A stretch of DNA of 64,000 nucleotides, taken from NCBI GenBank assembly GCA_002869015.1, contig PKTT01000065.1, forward strand, positions 17,272 to 81,271. The letters are read 5' to 3'. Below, piece by piece: positions 29,495 to 40,690 of the stretch. The translations under genes and the position numbers were made by a program. Position 1 is the stretch's first letter; every line of letters starts with the position of its first letter. The notes beneath the pieces are model-generated. The model was given only the letters and a program-made list of their open reading frames with translations. It had not been told where the DNA came from and did no database searches. The stretch comes from Deltaproteobacteria bacterium (GTDB lineage Bacteria > Desulfobacterota > Deferrisomatia > Deferrisomatales > BM512).

Positions 29495-29971
29495 ATGCTA
29501 AAAACTCAGAGGAGTTTCAAGATAAGTTCTTCAAAGATGCTTCGTTCATTAAAACCAGCCGGGTCTGCCTCAGTGCAACTTTTTTTGGCTGCGCTTCTCT
29601 GGTCGTCAATCGGGACCTTTCTTCTCTATAGAGGCGCTAGAGCAGCGCTCTCCCTTACCCCGGCAATGATGGTATTAGTTATAGCCGTTGCCCTTGCGAT
29701 AGGCCTCTTTAAAGGCTACCGCGTTATGCGCCCGGTCTCGACGCGCTCGATAACTCGCATAATTGAGCGTGGAGATGGTACGTGCATAGGCGGGTTCTTA
29801 TCTTGGAAAAGCTGGCTTTTCGTCCTTGGCATGAGCTTGATGGGCAAGTGGTTGCGCTCGGCATCACTGCCCCCATGGCTTACCGGCGTACTTCTGGGGG
29901 GCGTAGGGTTGGCCCTGCTTGTAGGCTCATTGTTTTTCTGGCGCGCCTGGGTCTATCGTCTCTGGGGATGA
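29495..29971 (+). CDS. Conserved-looking integral membrane protein of unknown function
   Basis: 158 aa with multiple hydrophobic segments; start uncertain (29495 or 29537). Confidence 0.5.
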   Translation: MLKTQRSFKISSSKMLRSLKPAGSASVQLFLAALLWSSIGTFLLYRGARAALSLTPAMMVLVIAVALAIGLFKGYRVMRPVSTRSITRIIERGDGTCIGGFLSWKSWLFVLGMSLMGKWLRSASLPPWLTGVLLGGVGLALLVGSLFFWRAWVYRLWG

Positions 29972-30778
29972 GGCCCCCCAAAGGGCTAATTCTTCCGTTA
30001 TGAATTTGACCGTAGCCCTGTGCGCGGCGTCTCCCTTTCCCTCCGGTTCCAAAGGACTGGCGAATTTAAAGTGGACCGTATTGGCGGGCAAGATGGGTCC
30101 AAAATCTTTAAGGCGTTTCCCGTTGGACCAAAAATCCGTCTTTAACGCTAATGGCACTAGCTTGACTCCAGACCTTGCCGCCAGCTTTGCGCCGATAGAG
30201 TTAAAGGCTGTGGGGTCAAAGTATGGAGCCCGTGTGGTTTGTGGGAATACGATAACGCTCATTCCTTCTTCGAGCCTGGCCTTGCCCTCCCGAAGAACAG
30301 TTGTAAGGTCCTCCCTTGGGTTTGAGCGCCCAACCGCTATGGGGTTTCTAGAGCGCATAACCCATCCGAAGACGGGATAGCGTAGAAGCTGCTCCTTGAT
30401 TACAAAGGTAACGGGGCCTTTTGGTCGGAGAATGGAGGGGAGCAAAAAGGTCTCGAGGGTAGACATATTATTAGCTACGTATACGACCGGGCTCCCATCG
30501 TAAGGCAGGTTCTCCATTCCCTCGATGAGTACATTTCCCCCAGAGCGCTCTACTGCATTAAGGACCTCAAGAGAGCTTTTAATCCAAGCATCCCCATCAT
30601 ATAAACCCGCCTTTGCAATCTTGGCGGCTCTGTACACAGTGCTGAAAATCCTGGGGTAAAAAGCCAGCGAAGGCGATAGCTTACTTACCAGGCAACGCCT
30701 TTTTTTGCTTTCGGTGCTATATGTGTTCATCCCTGCAAAGGGGGATGAACTAACTTTTGAAGTGAGGTCCTTTTTCAT
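29927..30778 (-). CDS. Lysophospholipid / 1-acylglycerol-3-phosphate acyltransferase family protein
   Basis: VVYVANNMSTLETFLLPSIL..FVIKEQLLRYPVFGWVMRSRNPIAVGR..VIVFPQTTRAP; degenerate HX4D region (NNMSTLE). Confidence 0.75.
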   Translation of the reverse strand: MKKDLTSKVSSSPFAGMNTYSTESKKRRCLVSKLSPSLAFYPRIFSTVYRAAKIAKAGLYDGDAWIKSSLEVLNAVERSGGNVLIEGMENLPYDGSPVVYVANNMSTLETFLLPSILRPKGPVTFVIKEQLLRYPVFGWVMRSRNPIAVGRSNPREDLTTVLREGKARLEEGMSVIVFPQTTRAPYFDPTAFNSIGAKLAARSGVKLVPLALKTDFWSNGKRLKDFGPILPANTVHFKFASPLEPEGKGDAAHRATVKFITEELALWGASSPETIDPGAPEKQ

Positions 30779-31842
30779 AGACGATTCCGTATAAAGCTAA
30801 AAGGTTGCAGCGAGCCCAGCCAAATAGTTAACATCCAGGCAAGCAATGCAGAACCCGCAAGTGTTCTGAAAATGAAATTATCCTTCAAATTGTGGAATAA
30901 TGAAATGCCCCTTTTGGTGTAATTAAGCTCTACCAAGTGGCTGTCCATACCTCTTTGTCTGGCATAAGTGCACTCAAGCCATGCAATAGTTTGCCAGGCA
31001 TTCATTGCCGCGAAAGCGCCCAGTCCAGATATGTTTCCTCTTATCGAGCCTGAAAATAGCTCACGGAAAAAGAGGTTTATGAATGGGGCAAGTGTTAGCT
31101 TTTCCGTTGAGGGCTGGTCCCTGTAAAGCTCAGGCGCCCTCTTAAGGAACCTTTTCAGGCCAAGCTCCTCGGCGACCCTGATCAGCGCATTTAGCGACAA
31201 GCGCGCCTTTCTCCCCTCTTTTTCAAAGCGCCTGGGTGAGGTCAAAATTTCTCCTGGAAGGGTTATCCACCGTCCCTCCGCGGCCACGTGCTTTGAAAGG
31301 CGCAAGTCCTCGAGGAAGGGAAGCGACTCATCCATTCCCCCAAGCTCATCGAAATACTCCCTTGAAATCCATTGACCCTGATCGCCATTGACACACTCTG
31401 GAAGTCCAAACCTTGATTTTGCTTCAATGTAATAAAATGATGGTACTGCAAGTTCACTCCCCAACCTGAGCGGAAAGTGCCCCGCCACCCTCTTTGAAGC
31501 CCTTCGCGCAAGGGCCATGGCCTCGCTTCCCCGGGTGAGGAGGGTTAAAGAGGGTATTCGTGTGTCGGCATGGAGAAATAGGAGGTCATTTCCCTCCGCA
31601 TGCTTAACCCCCTCATTGAGTTGCCTACCCCTGCCCCTTTCACAGATTACAATCTTTGTTTTTAAATTTTTGGTTTTAAAACCTATGGGTGGCGTCGCAG
31701 TGTCACTGTTGGGGGTTGCTGAAGCAATTACAACCTCAAAGGATATTCCCTCCTGGGAATCAAGATCTTTAAGTAGCAGGGAGAGGTTTTCCTCCACTCC
31801 CAGAGTGGGAATAATTATTGATAGAAGTGGCTTTTCAGACAT
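30775..31842 (-). CDS. Family 2 glycosyltransferase
   Basis: LLSIIIPTLGVEENLSLLLKDLDSQ..ERGRGRQLNEGVKHAEGNDLLFLHADTRIP. Confidence 0.85.
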   Translation of the reverse strand: MSEKPLLSIIIPTLGVEENLSLLLKDLDSQEGISFEVVIASATPNSDTATPPIGFKTKNLKTKIVICERGRGRQLNEGVKHAEGNDLLFLHADTRIPSLTLLTRGSEAMALARRASKRVAGHFPLRLGSELAVPSFYYIEAKSRFGLPECVNGDQGQWISREYFDELGGMDESLPFLEDLRLSKHVAAEGRWITLPGEILTSPRRFEKEGRKARLSLNALIRVAEELGLKRFLKRAPELYRDQPSTEKLTLAPFINLFFRELFSGSIRGNISGLGAFAAMNAWQTIAWLECTYARQRGMDSHLVELNYTKRGISLFHNLKDNFIFRTLAGSALLAWMLTIWLGSLQPFSFIRNRL

Positions 31843-32102
31843 CTTTAAAAAGTCTTTCCCTAAAACGTATCAGAAGAATTAAGGGGGCTGAAAAGGCGCC
31901 TTTGTTTCACAAATGTAGATTTAAGCGCGGCGAACTCTTTCACATCTTGCCCAGCCTCTTTTTCAAATACTTTATCAGAACGGGTGTACATCGAAAATGT
32001 AACTTTAAAAGGTAAAACCAATAAATTTGATGCAATTTTATACTTTTTCGTGCTACCTTGCCTGACCGAAACAAATTTGTATTTTTAACTTATGGAGGGT
32101 CC

Positions 32103-33662
32103 ATGGCTCCTGTACGTTCCCCTGAAAAGAGAATAGAAGAGCTCTCAACCTTATATGAAGTGAGCCAGGCGCTAGCGCAAAGCCTCGACCTTCAGCAGGT
32201 GCTTGAGCGAATTCTGGATATCCTCTCGGAGCGGCTTGGAATGAGCCGGGGAACCGTTGCATTGGTGAGCCCCTTTACAGGGGAGATACAGATAGAAACT
32301 TCTCTCGGGCTGAGCCCTGCTGAGAAAAGGCGCGGACGTTACCGCCCCGGAGAAGGTGTAACGGGCCGGGTGGTAGCGAGCGGCGAACCTATGGTAGTGC
32401 CGCAGATTGGGAAGGAACCACTTTTTCTCAATAGGACATTAAGCCGCGGTGACCTGGAAGAGATGGAGATATCATTTCTCTGCGTTCCAATTAGGGCTGG
32501 CGACGTAGTTGTCGGCGCTCTTTCAGTCGACAGGATATTTAGCAAAGAGTCCTTTGACGTGGATGTATCCTTTGAGGAAGAGGTCAACTTCCTGGAAATC
32601 ATAGCTTCAATGATTGGACAGGCGGTCAAGGTTCACCGAATGGTGGAGGATGAGCGGTCCAAGCTGGTAGCGGAGAAGGAGCGTTTACAGGCGGACCTTG
32701 CAGAGAAATACAATATAAGCAACTTAATTGGAAACTCCAAGGCGATGCACAAGGTCTTCTCAATGGTCGCGCAGGTGGCAAAGTCAAATGCAACTGTGTT
32801 GATTAGAGGGGAGTCGGGTACGGGTAAGGAGCTTATTGCAAATGCAATACATTACGGAAGCCCAAGGGCTCAAAAGCCGCTTATAAAGGTAAACTGCTCC
32901 GCCATCCCGGAAACTTTGATAGAGAGTGAACTTTTCGGACATGAGAAGGGAGCATTTACCGGCGCCGCAGAGTCAAAGCCGGGACGATTTGAGTTGGCCT
33001 CTGGCGGAACGATCTTCTTGGATGAGATAGGCGAGTTGAACCAGACTACACAGGTGAAGCTGCTCCGAGTTTTACAGGAAAAAGAGTTTGAGCGGGTCGG
33101 CGGAGTCAAGACAATTAAGGCCAATATAAGAATAATAGCTGCTACAAACAGGAACCTTGAAGAGCAGATGTCTTCCGGCGAATTCAGGGAGGACCTTTAT
33201 TACCGCCTAAATGTCTTTCCCATCTATATGCCCGCGCTTAGGGAGCGCCGCACCGATATTTTGCTTCTTGCAGACCATTTCCTCGAAAAATATTCGAAAG
33301 AAAATGGAAAAGAAATTAAGAGAATTACGACGCCTGCGATAGATATGCTGATGAGTTACCATTGGCCGGGTAACGTAAGAGAGCTGGAAAACTGCATGGA
33401 ACGCGCGGTGCTTCTATGTGACAGGAGCTCGATCCACTCATACCATCTGCCTCCCACCCTTCAGACAGCCGAGACCACTGCGATGGGGGAGGGATTATCC
33501 CTTGAGGAATCGGTCTCTACATTTGAGACAGACCTCATTATAGATGCCCTAAAGGGTACTCGCGGCAATATCCGCGCAGCAGCGGAGCGATTAAAAACCA
33601 CCCCCAGAATTTTAGGTTACAAGGTAAATAAATACGGGATAGAGGCTAAGCGGTATAGATAG
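32103..33662 (+). CDS. NifA-like sigma54-dependent transcriptional activator (GAF-AAA-HTH)
   Basis: [26 protein letters not shown], Fis-type HTH at the C-terminus; GGAGGG RBS before ATG at 32103. Confidence 0.93.
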   Translation: MAPVRSPEKRIEELSTLYEVSQALAQSLDLQQVLERILDILSERLGMSRGTVALVSPFTGEIQIETSLGLSPAEKRRGRYRPGEGVTGRVVASGEPMVVPQIGKEPLFLNRTLSRGDLEEMEISFLCVPIRAGDVVVGALSVDRIFSKESFDVDVSFEEEVNFLEIIASMIGQAVKVHRMVEDERSKLVAEKERLQADLAEKYNISNLIGNSKAMHKVFSMVAQVAKSNATVLIRGESGTGKELIANAIHYGSPRAQKPLIKVNCSAIPETLIESELFGHEKGAFTGAAESKPGRFELASGGTIFLDEIGELNQTTQVKLLRVLQEKEFERVGGVKTIKANIRIIAATNRNLEEQMSSGEFREDLYYRLNVFPIYMPALRERRTDILLLADHFLEKYSKENGKEIKRITTPAIDMLMSYHWPGNVRELENCMERAVLLCDRSSIHSYHLPPTLQTAETTAMGEGLSLEESVSTFETDLIIDALKGTRGNIRAAAERLKTTPRILGYKVNKYGIEAKRYR

Positions 33663-33664
33663 GG

Positions 33665-35731
33665 TCAACCGATCACCACATCTTCTGGTGACGTGCTGAA
33701 CTGCTTGTTCGACGGAGTTTCCTCGAATGCCGGCAGCCTCACCTCAAAACAGGCGCCGCCATCCTCTGATCTCTTGTATCTAATCTTGCCGCCATGGCGC
33801 TCGACGACACCGAAGGCTATGGCGAGCCCTAGCCCGGTACCTTTACCGGCCTCCTTGGTTGTGAAGAAGGGGTCGAAGATTATCTTGGCAATGTGTGGCG
33901 GTATTCCGGGTCCATTATCAGCTATCGAGAAGGATGCCCACTCTCTTGATTCGTCGCACCAAGATTCAAGGGTAATTCTGCCATTAGATCCGATGGCATC
34001 CAGAGAGTTAATCGCCATATTAAGAATAAGCTGTTGAAGTTGCTTCTCATCGCCTTTAATCCGCGGCATGTTCTTGCCTGGATTCCATAGGACCTCTGCA
34101 GACTTGGCGGCAGGCTTAAAAATCTTTATAGCTCCTTCAATTACATCATTTAAATCTAGAACCTGACGTATTTCATCGCCTGTACGGCTAAAGGCAAGAA
34201 GCTGCCTAACCACATCCGCGCCTCTATATGCCGCACTCTCTATCCTGTCCAGATATCTCAGGGTCTTCTCATCGTTTGATTGAAGCCTAATCATCTCTAC
34301 CCCTGGAATGATAGAGGCCAGGGCGTTGTTAAATTCGTGGGCGACCCCACCGGCCAACCTCGATACAGCTTCCAGCTTCTGCGCTTGAAGAAGCTGCTCC
34401 TCAATAGCCCGCTTAGATGTTTCATCGCGTATCAGGGCAAGGGTCCTGCCCATCTCCAAGCGGTTTGCGCTTAAGACAAACTTACGTCCGTCCACTTCCA
34501 TAGTGTAATCCCGGCCGCGCTCAAGCGCCGAGAGGAGGGCTACATAGAGCCCTTGTGGCAGCCGCTCTCCAATCCCTGTGCCAAAGTCCTTTTCCGTGAC
34601 GCGATTACAAAAGGCGATGGTGTCGTCACCGTCAAGGAGGATAACCGCCTGGGGCATATCGGAGAGTATCTCCTGTAGCAGTTCGTGGTTTGCTACTATA
34701 TCTTGGGTCTTCTCTTTTACTTGTTCCTCAAGCCGCTCATTTTGCGCCTTCAACTCATCTCCCGTGTGTTTTAACCTTTTTACCAGGCTCGCAAAAGCAC
34801 CTGAGAGGGTGGAGAGCTCAAGGTAGCGCCCCTGCGGGGGCTCAATTTTGGGGTTTTCAGCTGAATCGCGCGCCCATGATGTGAGCTCTCTTAGGTCTTG
34901 GGTGGCGCGTGCTACAGTTGAGTAGTAAAGAATGATGAAGGCCAAGAGGGCCAAGGTGAAGACTGCGGTTTGAAGCCCCCCGATCTGGAAAGCTAGCTTT
35001 TGTAGAGGGCTTGCTGGAGAGAATACCGCAAACCAAGCGCTATTCGCCACCCCGAAGGACAAGGGCAACAGCCTGAAGCCGTACAGCTCCCCCCCAATCT
35101 CAAGCAGTGAACTTTTGTCTAGTGAAGATAGTGGAACGCTGAGCTCATTTGTGATTTGGAAGCTTGAGAGGATTATTGAGGTGTCATCGCTGCAAATCGC
35201 TAAATGGCCGCCGAGAAGAGCGCTCGTCTCCTCTACCCACTTCTCGTTCAATATGAATGAGGATATTAATCTTTGTCCTATAAATTGGCCGGTATTTATA
35301 GTGCCGGCAACGAGAAGCTCAATGCCGCCGTCATTGACACTGCCAAGTGTTATTGCTGTTTCGTCGGACCAAAGCTCGGAAGTTTTATGCGAGCTCATTC
35401 CATAGGAGTCCTCCCACCATGTTTTGGTTCCGATACCCAGGATGATTAGCTCGCTATAGCCTCTGCGAACTGAGAATTCAGTAGGAAGGTTTTCTTTTGG
35501 GATTATTTCAGCTAGTTCACCAACCCACTCGATGAGGTTATTTTTAAGCCGCTCCAATTCGCTATTTAGCTTGTTTGAGGTCTGCTTGGTGTTTTCGGTA
35601 AGTGTGTTGGCGTAAAAGAGATAGAGGGAAGTGCTGGTGAGGGCTATTGATAAGAGCCCGGTTATAACGATTATTATGATAAATCTTACCGCGAAAGTTT
35701 TTCTGAATAGAGGCAATTGATGCTTTGACAT
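33665..35731 (-). CDS. Membrane sensor histidine kinase (HAMP-like region, PAS, HisKA, HATPase)
   Basis: [23 protein letters not shown]-box; [39 protein letters not shown] ATPase. Confidence 0.9.
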   Translation of the reverse strand: MSKHQLPLFRKTFAVRFIIIIVITGLLSIALTSTSLYLFYANTLTENTKQTSNKLNSELERLKNNLIEWVGELAEIIPKENLPTEFSVRRGYSELIILGIGTKTWWEDSYGMSSHKTSELWSDETAITLGSVNDGGIELLVAGTINTGQFIGQRLISSFILNEKWVEETSALLGGHLAICSDDTSIILSSFQITNELSVPLSSLDKSSLLEIGGELYGFRLLPLSFGVANSAWFAVFSPASPLQKLAFQIGGLQTAVFTLALLAFIILYYSTVARATQDLRELTSWARDSAENPKIEPPQGRYLELSTLSGAFASLVKRLKHTGDELKAQNERLEEQVKEKTQDIVANHELLQEILSDMPQAVILLDGDDTIAFCNRVTEKDFGTGIGERLPQGLYVALLSALERGRDYTMEVDGRKFVLSANRLEMGRTLALIRDETSKRAIEEQLLQAQKLEAVSRLAGGVAHEFNNALASIIPGVEMIRLQSNDEKTLRYLDRIESAAYRGADVVRQLLAFSRTGDEIRQVLDLNDVIEGAIKIFKPAAKSAEVLWNPGKNMPRIKGDEKQLQQLILNMAINSLDAIGSNGRITLESWCDESREWASFSIADNGPGIPPHIAKIIFDPFFTTKEAGKGTGLGLAIAFGVVERHGGKIRYKRSEDGGACFEVRLPAFEETPSNKQFSTSPEDVVIG

Positions 35732-35784
35732 TTGCGCTCACATCCCTGCGGCAAAGTTAACGTTAAATTATATTATCGCATAAA

Positions 35785-37347
35785 TTAATTTGATTTATCA
35801 GAGCAAAGACCGCATGGTTCGCATCCTTTGGATGGGCAGGCTTGGGGAGGGTTAAGGGCTTTAGCGCGCTCCGCTTCACCAAGGAGACTTCGAGGGGAGG
35901 GCACGTTGGTTATAAAGTCCCAGGGAAGCCTTGACCCAAGCGGCTTTGCGCCGAGGATAGCTTCGGCTTCAGGACTTTTGAGGATGCGGTTCCAGTCGCC
36001 GCTGCCGGGGTTTTCAGCGAGCCACCGCCCTGCTTCCCGGCCCGCTCTCGAGAGGAGTCCCTGCACCTGCGCCCATTTTGGGGATTCGGCGGATACGTTC
36101 AAGCCTTTTACTTTGCCTGCCCCGCTTTTAATAGCGCGAATTCTCCTCGTCAAGGTATCACGGGAGGCCATTGCTTCCCATTGAAATGGAGTGTTGGGCT
36201 TTGGCACAAAGGGTGAAACGCCTAGGTTGACAACCCCGCGTCCCATCTCTCGGCGCGCTTTAGTGACCAAGTCAATCAGGGAGTCTATATCGCCATCGGT
36301 TTCACCGGGCAGGCCCACCATTGCGTAGATTTTAAGTGTTCTAATGTCGTGTGAGCGGGCAAGGGCGGCGGCCTTCAAAAGCACCTCGTCCTTCATTTTC
36401 TTTCCAACCTTTAGACGCAGGTCTTCGCAGCCAGCCTCCAGCGCGACGGTCAAAGTTCTTTGCCCGCCTTGTTTTAAAAGGGACAGATACTCATCATTAA
36501 TATTCTCCGCGCGAAAAGATGAGAGGGTGAAGGAGCCCGCGTGAGTCAGGGCAAACTCGGCGATCTCCTTAAATCTGGGGTGGTCGGAAACTGCCGCTCC
36601 GACAAAACCCAATCGGCCAGTTATCTTTGCGCCTTCGATTATCCATGGTTCAAGGTCGGAAACGGGGATAAAGCGGGTGGGGCGGTTTATGTATCCCGTG
36701 GCGCAGAATCGGCAACCGTGGGGGCAGCCTCGGCTTACTTCTAGAAGGTATGCACCCGAAAAAGCGTCCTCCTCTGAAATTATTCTGGTATGTGCCGGCT
36801 CCCAACCGGGAGGGGCTTTTTGCACAGCCACAGGTGTCGGCGCTGTTTTTTCGGGGATGTATATTCCAGGTATATTTTGTTTCTTTAAAAGCTTTAGAAG
36901 TTCCCCTCTGCCCGCGCCCCGATTTTCTATAAGAAAATCGATTAGGGACGGGAAGGTACCCTCCGCTTCGCCAAGATAGAAAACATCGATGAAGGCAGAG
37001 AGTGGCTCGGGGTTTATGGTGATTGCCATACCACCCGCTACTACAAGTGGGTGAACTTCATCTCTATTTTCTGCTATAGGCTCTAAACCATTATTAAGCA
37101 GAAACGCCACCACCCCCGGGTAATCGCCCTCAAAGGAGAGGGAAAAGGCGATCGTCCCAAAGGAGGATGGCGGCGTTACGTTTTTATTGAGCGGGCCGTC
37201 ACTGAAGAAAAGTTCGCAACTGGCATCGCTCTCGGTTATGAGGCCGTAGATTGTCTGTACGCCAAGGTTAGAGATCCCAACGCTTAAGCGATTGGGAAAG
37301 ACCAGGGCAAAGTCGTCTCTTGAGGCGTACCCCCTTCCACGGCCCAA
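35785..37347 (-). CDS. Radical SAM protein with B12-binding-like N-terminal region
   Basis: VSRGCPHGCRFCATGY; FPNRLSVGISNLGVQTIYGLI; C-terminal CPSKGCEPCGLC. Start estimated at TTG 37347; the track start overlaps ftsZ. Confidence 0.85.
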   Translation of the reverse strand: MGRGRGYASRDDFALVFPNRLSVGISNLGVQTIYGLITESDASCELFFSDGPLNKNVTPPSSFGTIAFSLSFEGDYPGVVAFLLNNGLEPIAENRDEVHPLVVAGGMAITINPEPLSAFIDVFYLGEAEGTFPSLIDFLIENRGAGRGELLKLLKKQNIPGIYIPEKTAPTPVAVQKAPPGWEPAHTRIISEEDAFSGAYLLEVSRGCPHGCRFCATGYINRPTRFIPVSDLEPWIIEGAKITGRLGFVGAAVSDHPRFKEIAEFALTHAGSFTLSSFRAENINDEYLSLLKQGGQRTLTVALEAGCEDLRLKVGKKMKDEVLLKAAALARSHDIRTLKIYAMVGLPGETDGDIDSLIDLVTKARREMGRGVVNLGVSPFVPKPNTPFQWEAMASRDTLTRRIRAIKSGAGKVKGLNVSAESPKWAQVQGLLSRAGREAGRWLAENPGSGDWNRILKSPEAEAILGAKPLGSRLPWDFITNVPSPRSLLGEAERAKALNPPQACPSKGCEPCGLCSDKSN

Positions 37348-37354
37348 ATGCTGC

Positions 37355-38611
37355 TCAGTCTGCCTGCTTACGCAGGAAGGTTGGGGCGTCAAGGTCGTGC
37401 GAATAATCCTGATCGCCGGTTGCAACTCTTGTTATGCGCATAGCGCCGCCGAGGCGATTTCGCTCTTTCCTGATAAAAGTGGGTTCGTCTATGGAGCCCT
37501 CTCTCTGGAGTGGCTGGTCAGGCCCGTTTACAACCTTCGCGGCCGGCAGGTCCAGTAATGAAGCCGCAGCTTTGGCTTCATCAAAACCTGTTGCGATTAC
37601 TGTCACCTGAACGGAGGAACCCATATCTTCATCAATAACGTGACCGAAGAATATCTCAGCTTCTTCGTGCGCGGCCTCCTCAATGAAGCTTGCCGCCTCT
37701 GTTATCTCGCCTATGGTGAGGTCCGCTGGTCCGCGAAAGTTGATCAGCACCGAGCGGGCTCCCTGAATAGAGGCGTTTGCAAGCAGCGGGCTTGAGACTG
37801 CATCATGCGCCGCCGCCGCCGCGCGGTCCTCGCCATCTCGCCGACCCGTGCCCATGAGCGCCATTCCCTTGCGGCTCATAACAGCCCGTACATCGGCAAA
37901 GTCAACATTGATCCTGCCCGATGTGGTTATGAGGTCGGATATGCCTCTAACCGCCTGGCAGAGGACGTTGTCGACCATTGCATAAGCCTCTTCAGTTGAG
38001 GCGTCTTCCCCTGCAATTTCGAGGAGCCTTTCGTTGGGAATAATCAGGAGGGTGTCAACAGCTGCCTTCAATGCCTCAATTCCCTCGTCGGCGCGCTTCA
38101 TCCTCCTGCGCCCCTCAAAGGTGAAAGGCTTTGTAACTACGCCCACAGTCAGGGCGCCTGCATCTTTAGCCTGCTGGGCTATTATGGGGCTAGCCCCGGT
38201 ACCCGTTCCGCCGCCCATACCTGCTGTGATGAAGACCATGTCAGTGCCGGTTAACTCATCCTTTATGGAGGGGATGGACTCAAGCGCCGATTGTCTTCCC
38301 ACCTCAGGGTCGCCGCCTGCGCCGAGGCCGCGGGTTAGCCCAACGCCCAGCTGGAGCCTGGCGTCTGTGCGCTTATCCTCTAGCGCCTGCATATCAGTGT
38401 TGGCCACTACAAAGTCAACGCCGGTAACTCCCGATTCGATCATCGTATCGAGGACATTTCCGCCTGCGCCGCCTACGCCGATCACCTTGATCTTGGCCTG
38501 ATGCCTTGCTGAGGTTGGCGGCCTCTTTAGAGGCGCTTCCATCTGTTTGGGTGCCTCTTGCTCCTGAGGCGGCGTCGCTTGAGCCGGTGGCTCCAAAAAG
38601 AATTTCATCAT
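37355..38611 (-). CDS. ftsZ: Cell division protein FtsZ
   Basis: KVIGVGGAGGNVLDTMIESGV; GGGTGTGASPIIAQQAK; C-terminal LDAPTFLRKQAD. Confidence 0.98.
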   Translation of the reverse strand: MMKFFLEPPAQATPPQEQEAPKQMEAPLKRPPTSARHQAKIKVIGVGGAGGNVLDTMIESGVTGVDFVVANTDMQALEDKRTDARLQLGVGLTRGLGAGGDPEVGRQSALESIPSIKDELTGTDMVFITAGMGGGTGTGASPIIAQQAKDAGALTVGVVTKPFTFEGRRRMKRADEGIEALKAAVDTLLIIPNERLLEIAGEDASTEEAYAMVDNVLCQAVRGISDLITTSGRINVDFADVRAVMSRKGMALMGTGRRDGEDRAAAAAHDAVSSPLLANASIQGARSVLINFRGPADLTIGEITEAASFIEEAAHEEAEIFFGHVIDEDMGSSVQVTVIATGFDEAKAAASLLDLPAAKVVNGPDQPLQREGSIDEPTFIRKERNRLGGAMRITRVATGDQDYSHDLDAPTFLRKQAD

Positions 38612-38690
38612 CCCGTTCTCTCCTTTGTCTCTGCCCTTTTGAGACGGCCACTTAAAAATTTATTTACACCGCCGTGGCTAACGGTAGCTT

Positions 38691-39935
38691 TTATTCATCG
38701 CCGAAGAAAAAGTGCTGGAACCAGCCCTTCATCTTCTGGGTTATCCTTCCAAAGAGGTTCTCATCCGACTCGTTGAGCACGGCGTGTTGCTCTGACCTGT
38801 TTTTAATAGCATGCTCCACCAGGCCGACCCCGGTGGCGTAAGAGGGGTCCTTCAGCTGGTCCACAAGGCCCTCTATGTGCCTCGGCATTCCACGCCTCAC
38901 CGGGAGGCCGAAGACCTGCTCCGCGAGCTCAACCGAGCCCTCCAAGAGCGATGCCCCGCCGCAGAGAACCACACCTGATACCGCAGCCTCTTCGACTCCC
39001 CGCTTCTGTAGGTCCATTCTCACTAGAGAAAATATCTCTTCGGCCCGCGGCTCAACAATCTCAGCCAGTATTCGTCGGTTCAAAATCCGCGGGCGTCTGC
39101 CCCCGACACCCGGCACCTCGATAGTCTCGTCTTTACCCACCTTGCTGATTAGCGCGCAAGCATGCTTTCTCTTTATTTTTTCCGCTTCGGCGGAGGGGGT
39201 GCGAAGCCCCATGGCGATATCGCTGGTTACGTGGTTTCCGCCTAGGGTGAGCACAGAGGTGTGCTTTACCGACCCCTGTGCGATGACTACAATGTCCGTG
39301 GTGCCGCCGCCCATATCAACCAAAGCCACGCCAAGTTCACGCTCATCATCCGTTAAAACCGCCTCGGCCGAAGCCAGGGGTTCAAGTATGATGTCCGCTA
39401 CGTCCAGCCCGGCGCGGTTGCAACATTTGACGATATTCTGGGCGGCCGCCACCGCGCCTGTTATGACGTGCACATGGGCCTCAAGCCTAACCCCGCACAT
39501 CCCTACAGGCTCGCTTATGCCGTCCTGATCGTCGATAATGAACTCCTGGGGTATGATGTGCAGCACCTCGCGGTCCATCGGTATCGCGACGGCTTTTGCG
39601 GCATCGATAACTCTTCTTACCTCGTTTGGAGTAACCTCCTGATCCTTTAGCGCTATTACCCCGTGGCTATTGAAAGCCTGAATGTGACCACCCGCTATTC
39701 CCGCGTAGACCTGCCTAATCTCCCTCCCGCTCATCAGCTCCGCCTCCTCGACAGCGCGCTTGATGGACTGGACGGTGGACTCGATATTTATAACGACTCC
39801 TTTTCTTAGCCCGCTCGCGGGGTGAGTGCCGAAACCGAGGATGTGTAGCCCTTCTGGGGTTTCCTCGGCGACAACCGCGCATATCTTGGTGGTTCCTATA
39901 TCGAGGCCGACAACGGTGTTGGACCGGGGTTTCAT
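38691..39935 (-). CDS. ftsA: Cell division protein FtsA
   Basis: VVGLDIGTTKICAVVAE; ALVDMGGGTTDIVV; VVLCGGASLLEGS. Confidence 0.97.
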   Translation of the reverse strand: MKPRSNTVVGLDIGTTKICAVVAEETPEGLHILGFGTHPASGLRKGVVINIESTVQSIKRAVEEAELMSGREIRQVYAGIAGGHIQAFNSHGVIALKDQEVTPNEVRRVIDAAKAVAIPMDREVLHIIPQEFIIDDQDGISEPVGMCGVRLEAHVHVITGAVAAAQNIVKCCNRAGLDVADIILEPLASAEAVLTDDERELGVALVDMGGGTTDIVVIAQGSVKHTSVLTLGGNHVTSDIAMGLRTPSAEAEKIKRKHACALISKVGKDETIEVPGVGGRRPRILNRRILAEIVEPRAEEIFSLVRMDLQKRGVEEAAVSGVVLCGGASLLEGSVELAEQVFGLPVRRGMPRHIEGLVDQLKDPSYATGVGLVEHAIKNRSEQHAVLNESDENLFGRITQKMKGWFQHFFFGDE

Positions 39936-40690
39936 TGTTTTCCTCGCTCTCTCACGCTCGGCTCGAGCCGAGCGACGATCCTGTCGTCGTAGGTCAGATC
40001 GGCGGTCTTTGCGAACTCTCCGCGCCTTTCGAGGGTCTTTCTCAAGCGCGTGAGGAGGTCAAGTTTGCGGTCCAGTTCCCCCCTGCCGAAGCGTATCCGG
40101 GAGCAAAAGGGAAAATCACCGGTTACGAAAAAGCCATCTTCCGCGTCAAAATGAATCTCTTCGACCCTGCCTCCAAAGTTTTCTTCGCTGACCTTGCCGA
40201 GAAGCTCCATGAGCTCGCCTCTCTTTTGTTTGTCTCCCTCAAGGGAGCTCCAGCTAAAACCGGTGATGACGGGAAAATCAAGGCCGCCTCCCAGCGGCGC
40301 CTCTATAACCTTCCCATCGGCGGAGAAGTAATAAAGCCTCCCGGCCAAACTTATCAAGTAGGCGGGCTGGTATTCCTCTACCGCAATGTAAAGGGTGGAG
40401 GGGAGACGCCTCGTTACTTTTGCTCCCCGTACCCAGGGGAGCTTGGCAATGTCTTCACCAACATCGTCAATATCCCGCTTGAAGATTGATTCTCCCTCGA
40501 CCAGCCCGGCTATTCGCATGACGTGCTCGGGGGGGGTTCTAGTGTTTCCGCTAAGCTCAATCTTTCCAAGCTTGAAGGGGCTGACGTCAACAAGGGCAGA
40601 GGCGCCGAAAAAGAGCGCGCCCGCGACGCCCATCGTCGCCGCCGCCCAGATTGCGCCGTAAAATTGTCTCTTGCCGCCCTCTCTCTTCAT
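39932..40690 (-). CDS. ftsQ: Cell division protein FtsQ (POTRA)
   Basis: POTRA-like FKLGKIELSGNTRTPPEHVMRIAGLVEGESIFKRD; between ddl and ftsA. Confidence 0.9.
   Translation of the reverse strand: MKREGGKRQFYGAIWAAATMGVAGALFFGASALVDVSPFKLGKIELSGNTRTPPEHVMRIAGLVEGESIFKRDIDDVGEDIAKLPWVRGAKVTRRLPSTLYIAVEEYQPAYLISLAGRLYYFSADGKVIEAPLGGGLDFPVITGFSWSSLEGDKQKRGELMELLGKVSEENFGGRVEEIHFDAEDGFFVTGDFPFCSRIRFGRGELDRKLDLLTRLRKTLERRGEFAKTADLTYDDRIVARLEPSVRERGKQ

Noticed and set aside
36926-36946. Inverted repeat gattttct-ataa-gaaaatc inside the radical SAM gene
   Set aside because: Lies within a coding region and is probably chance; no supporting regulatory context.
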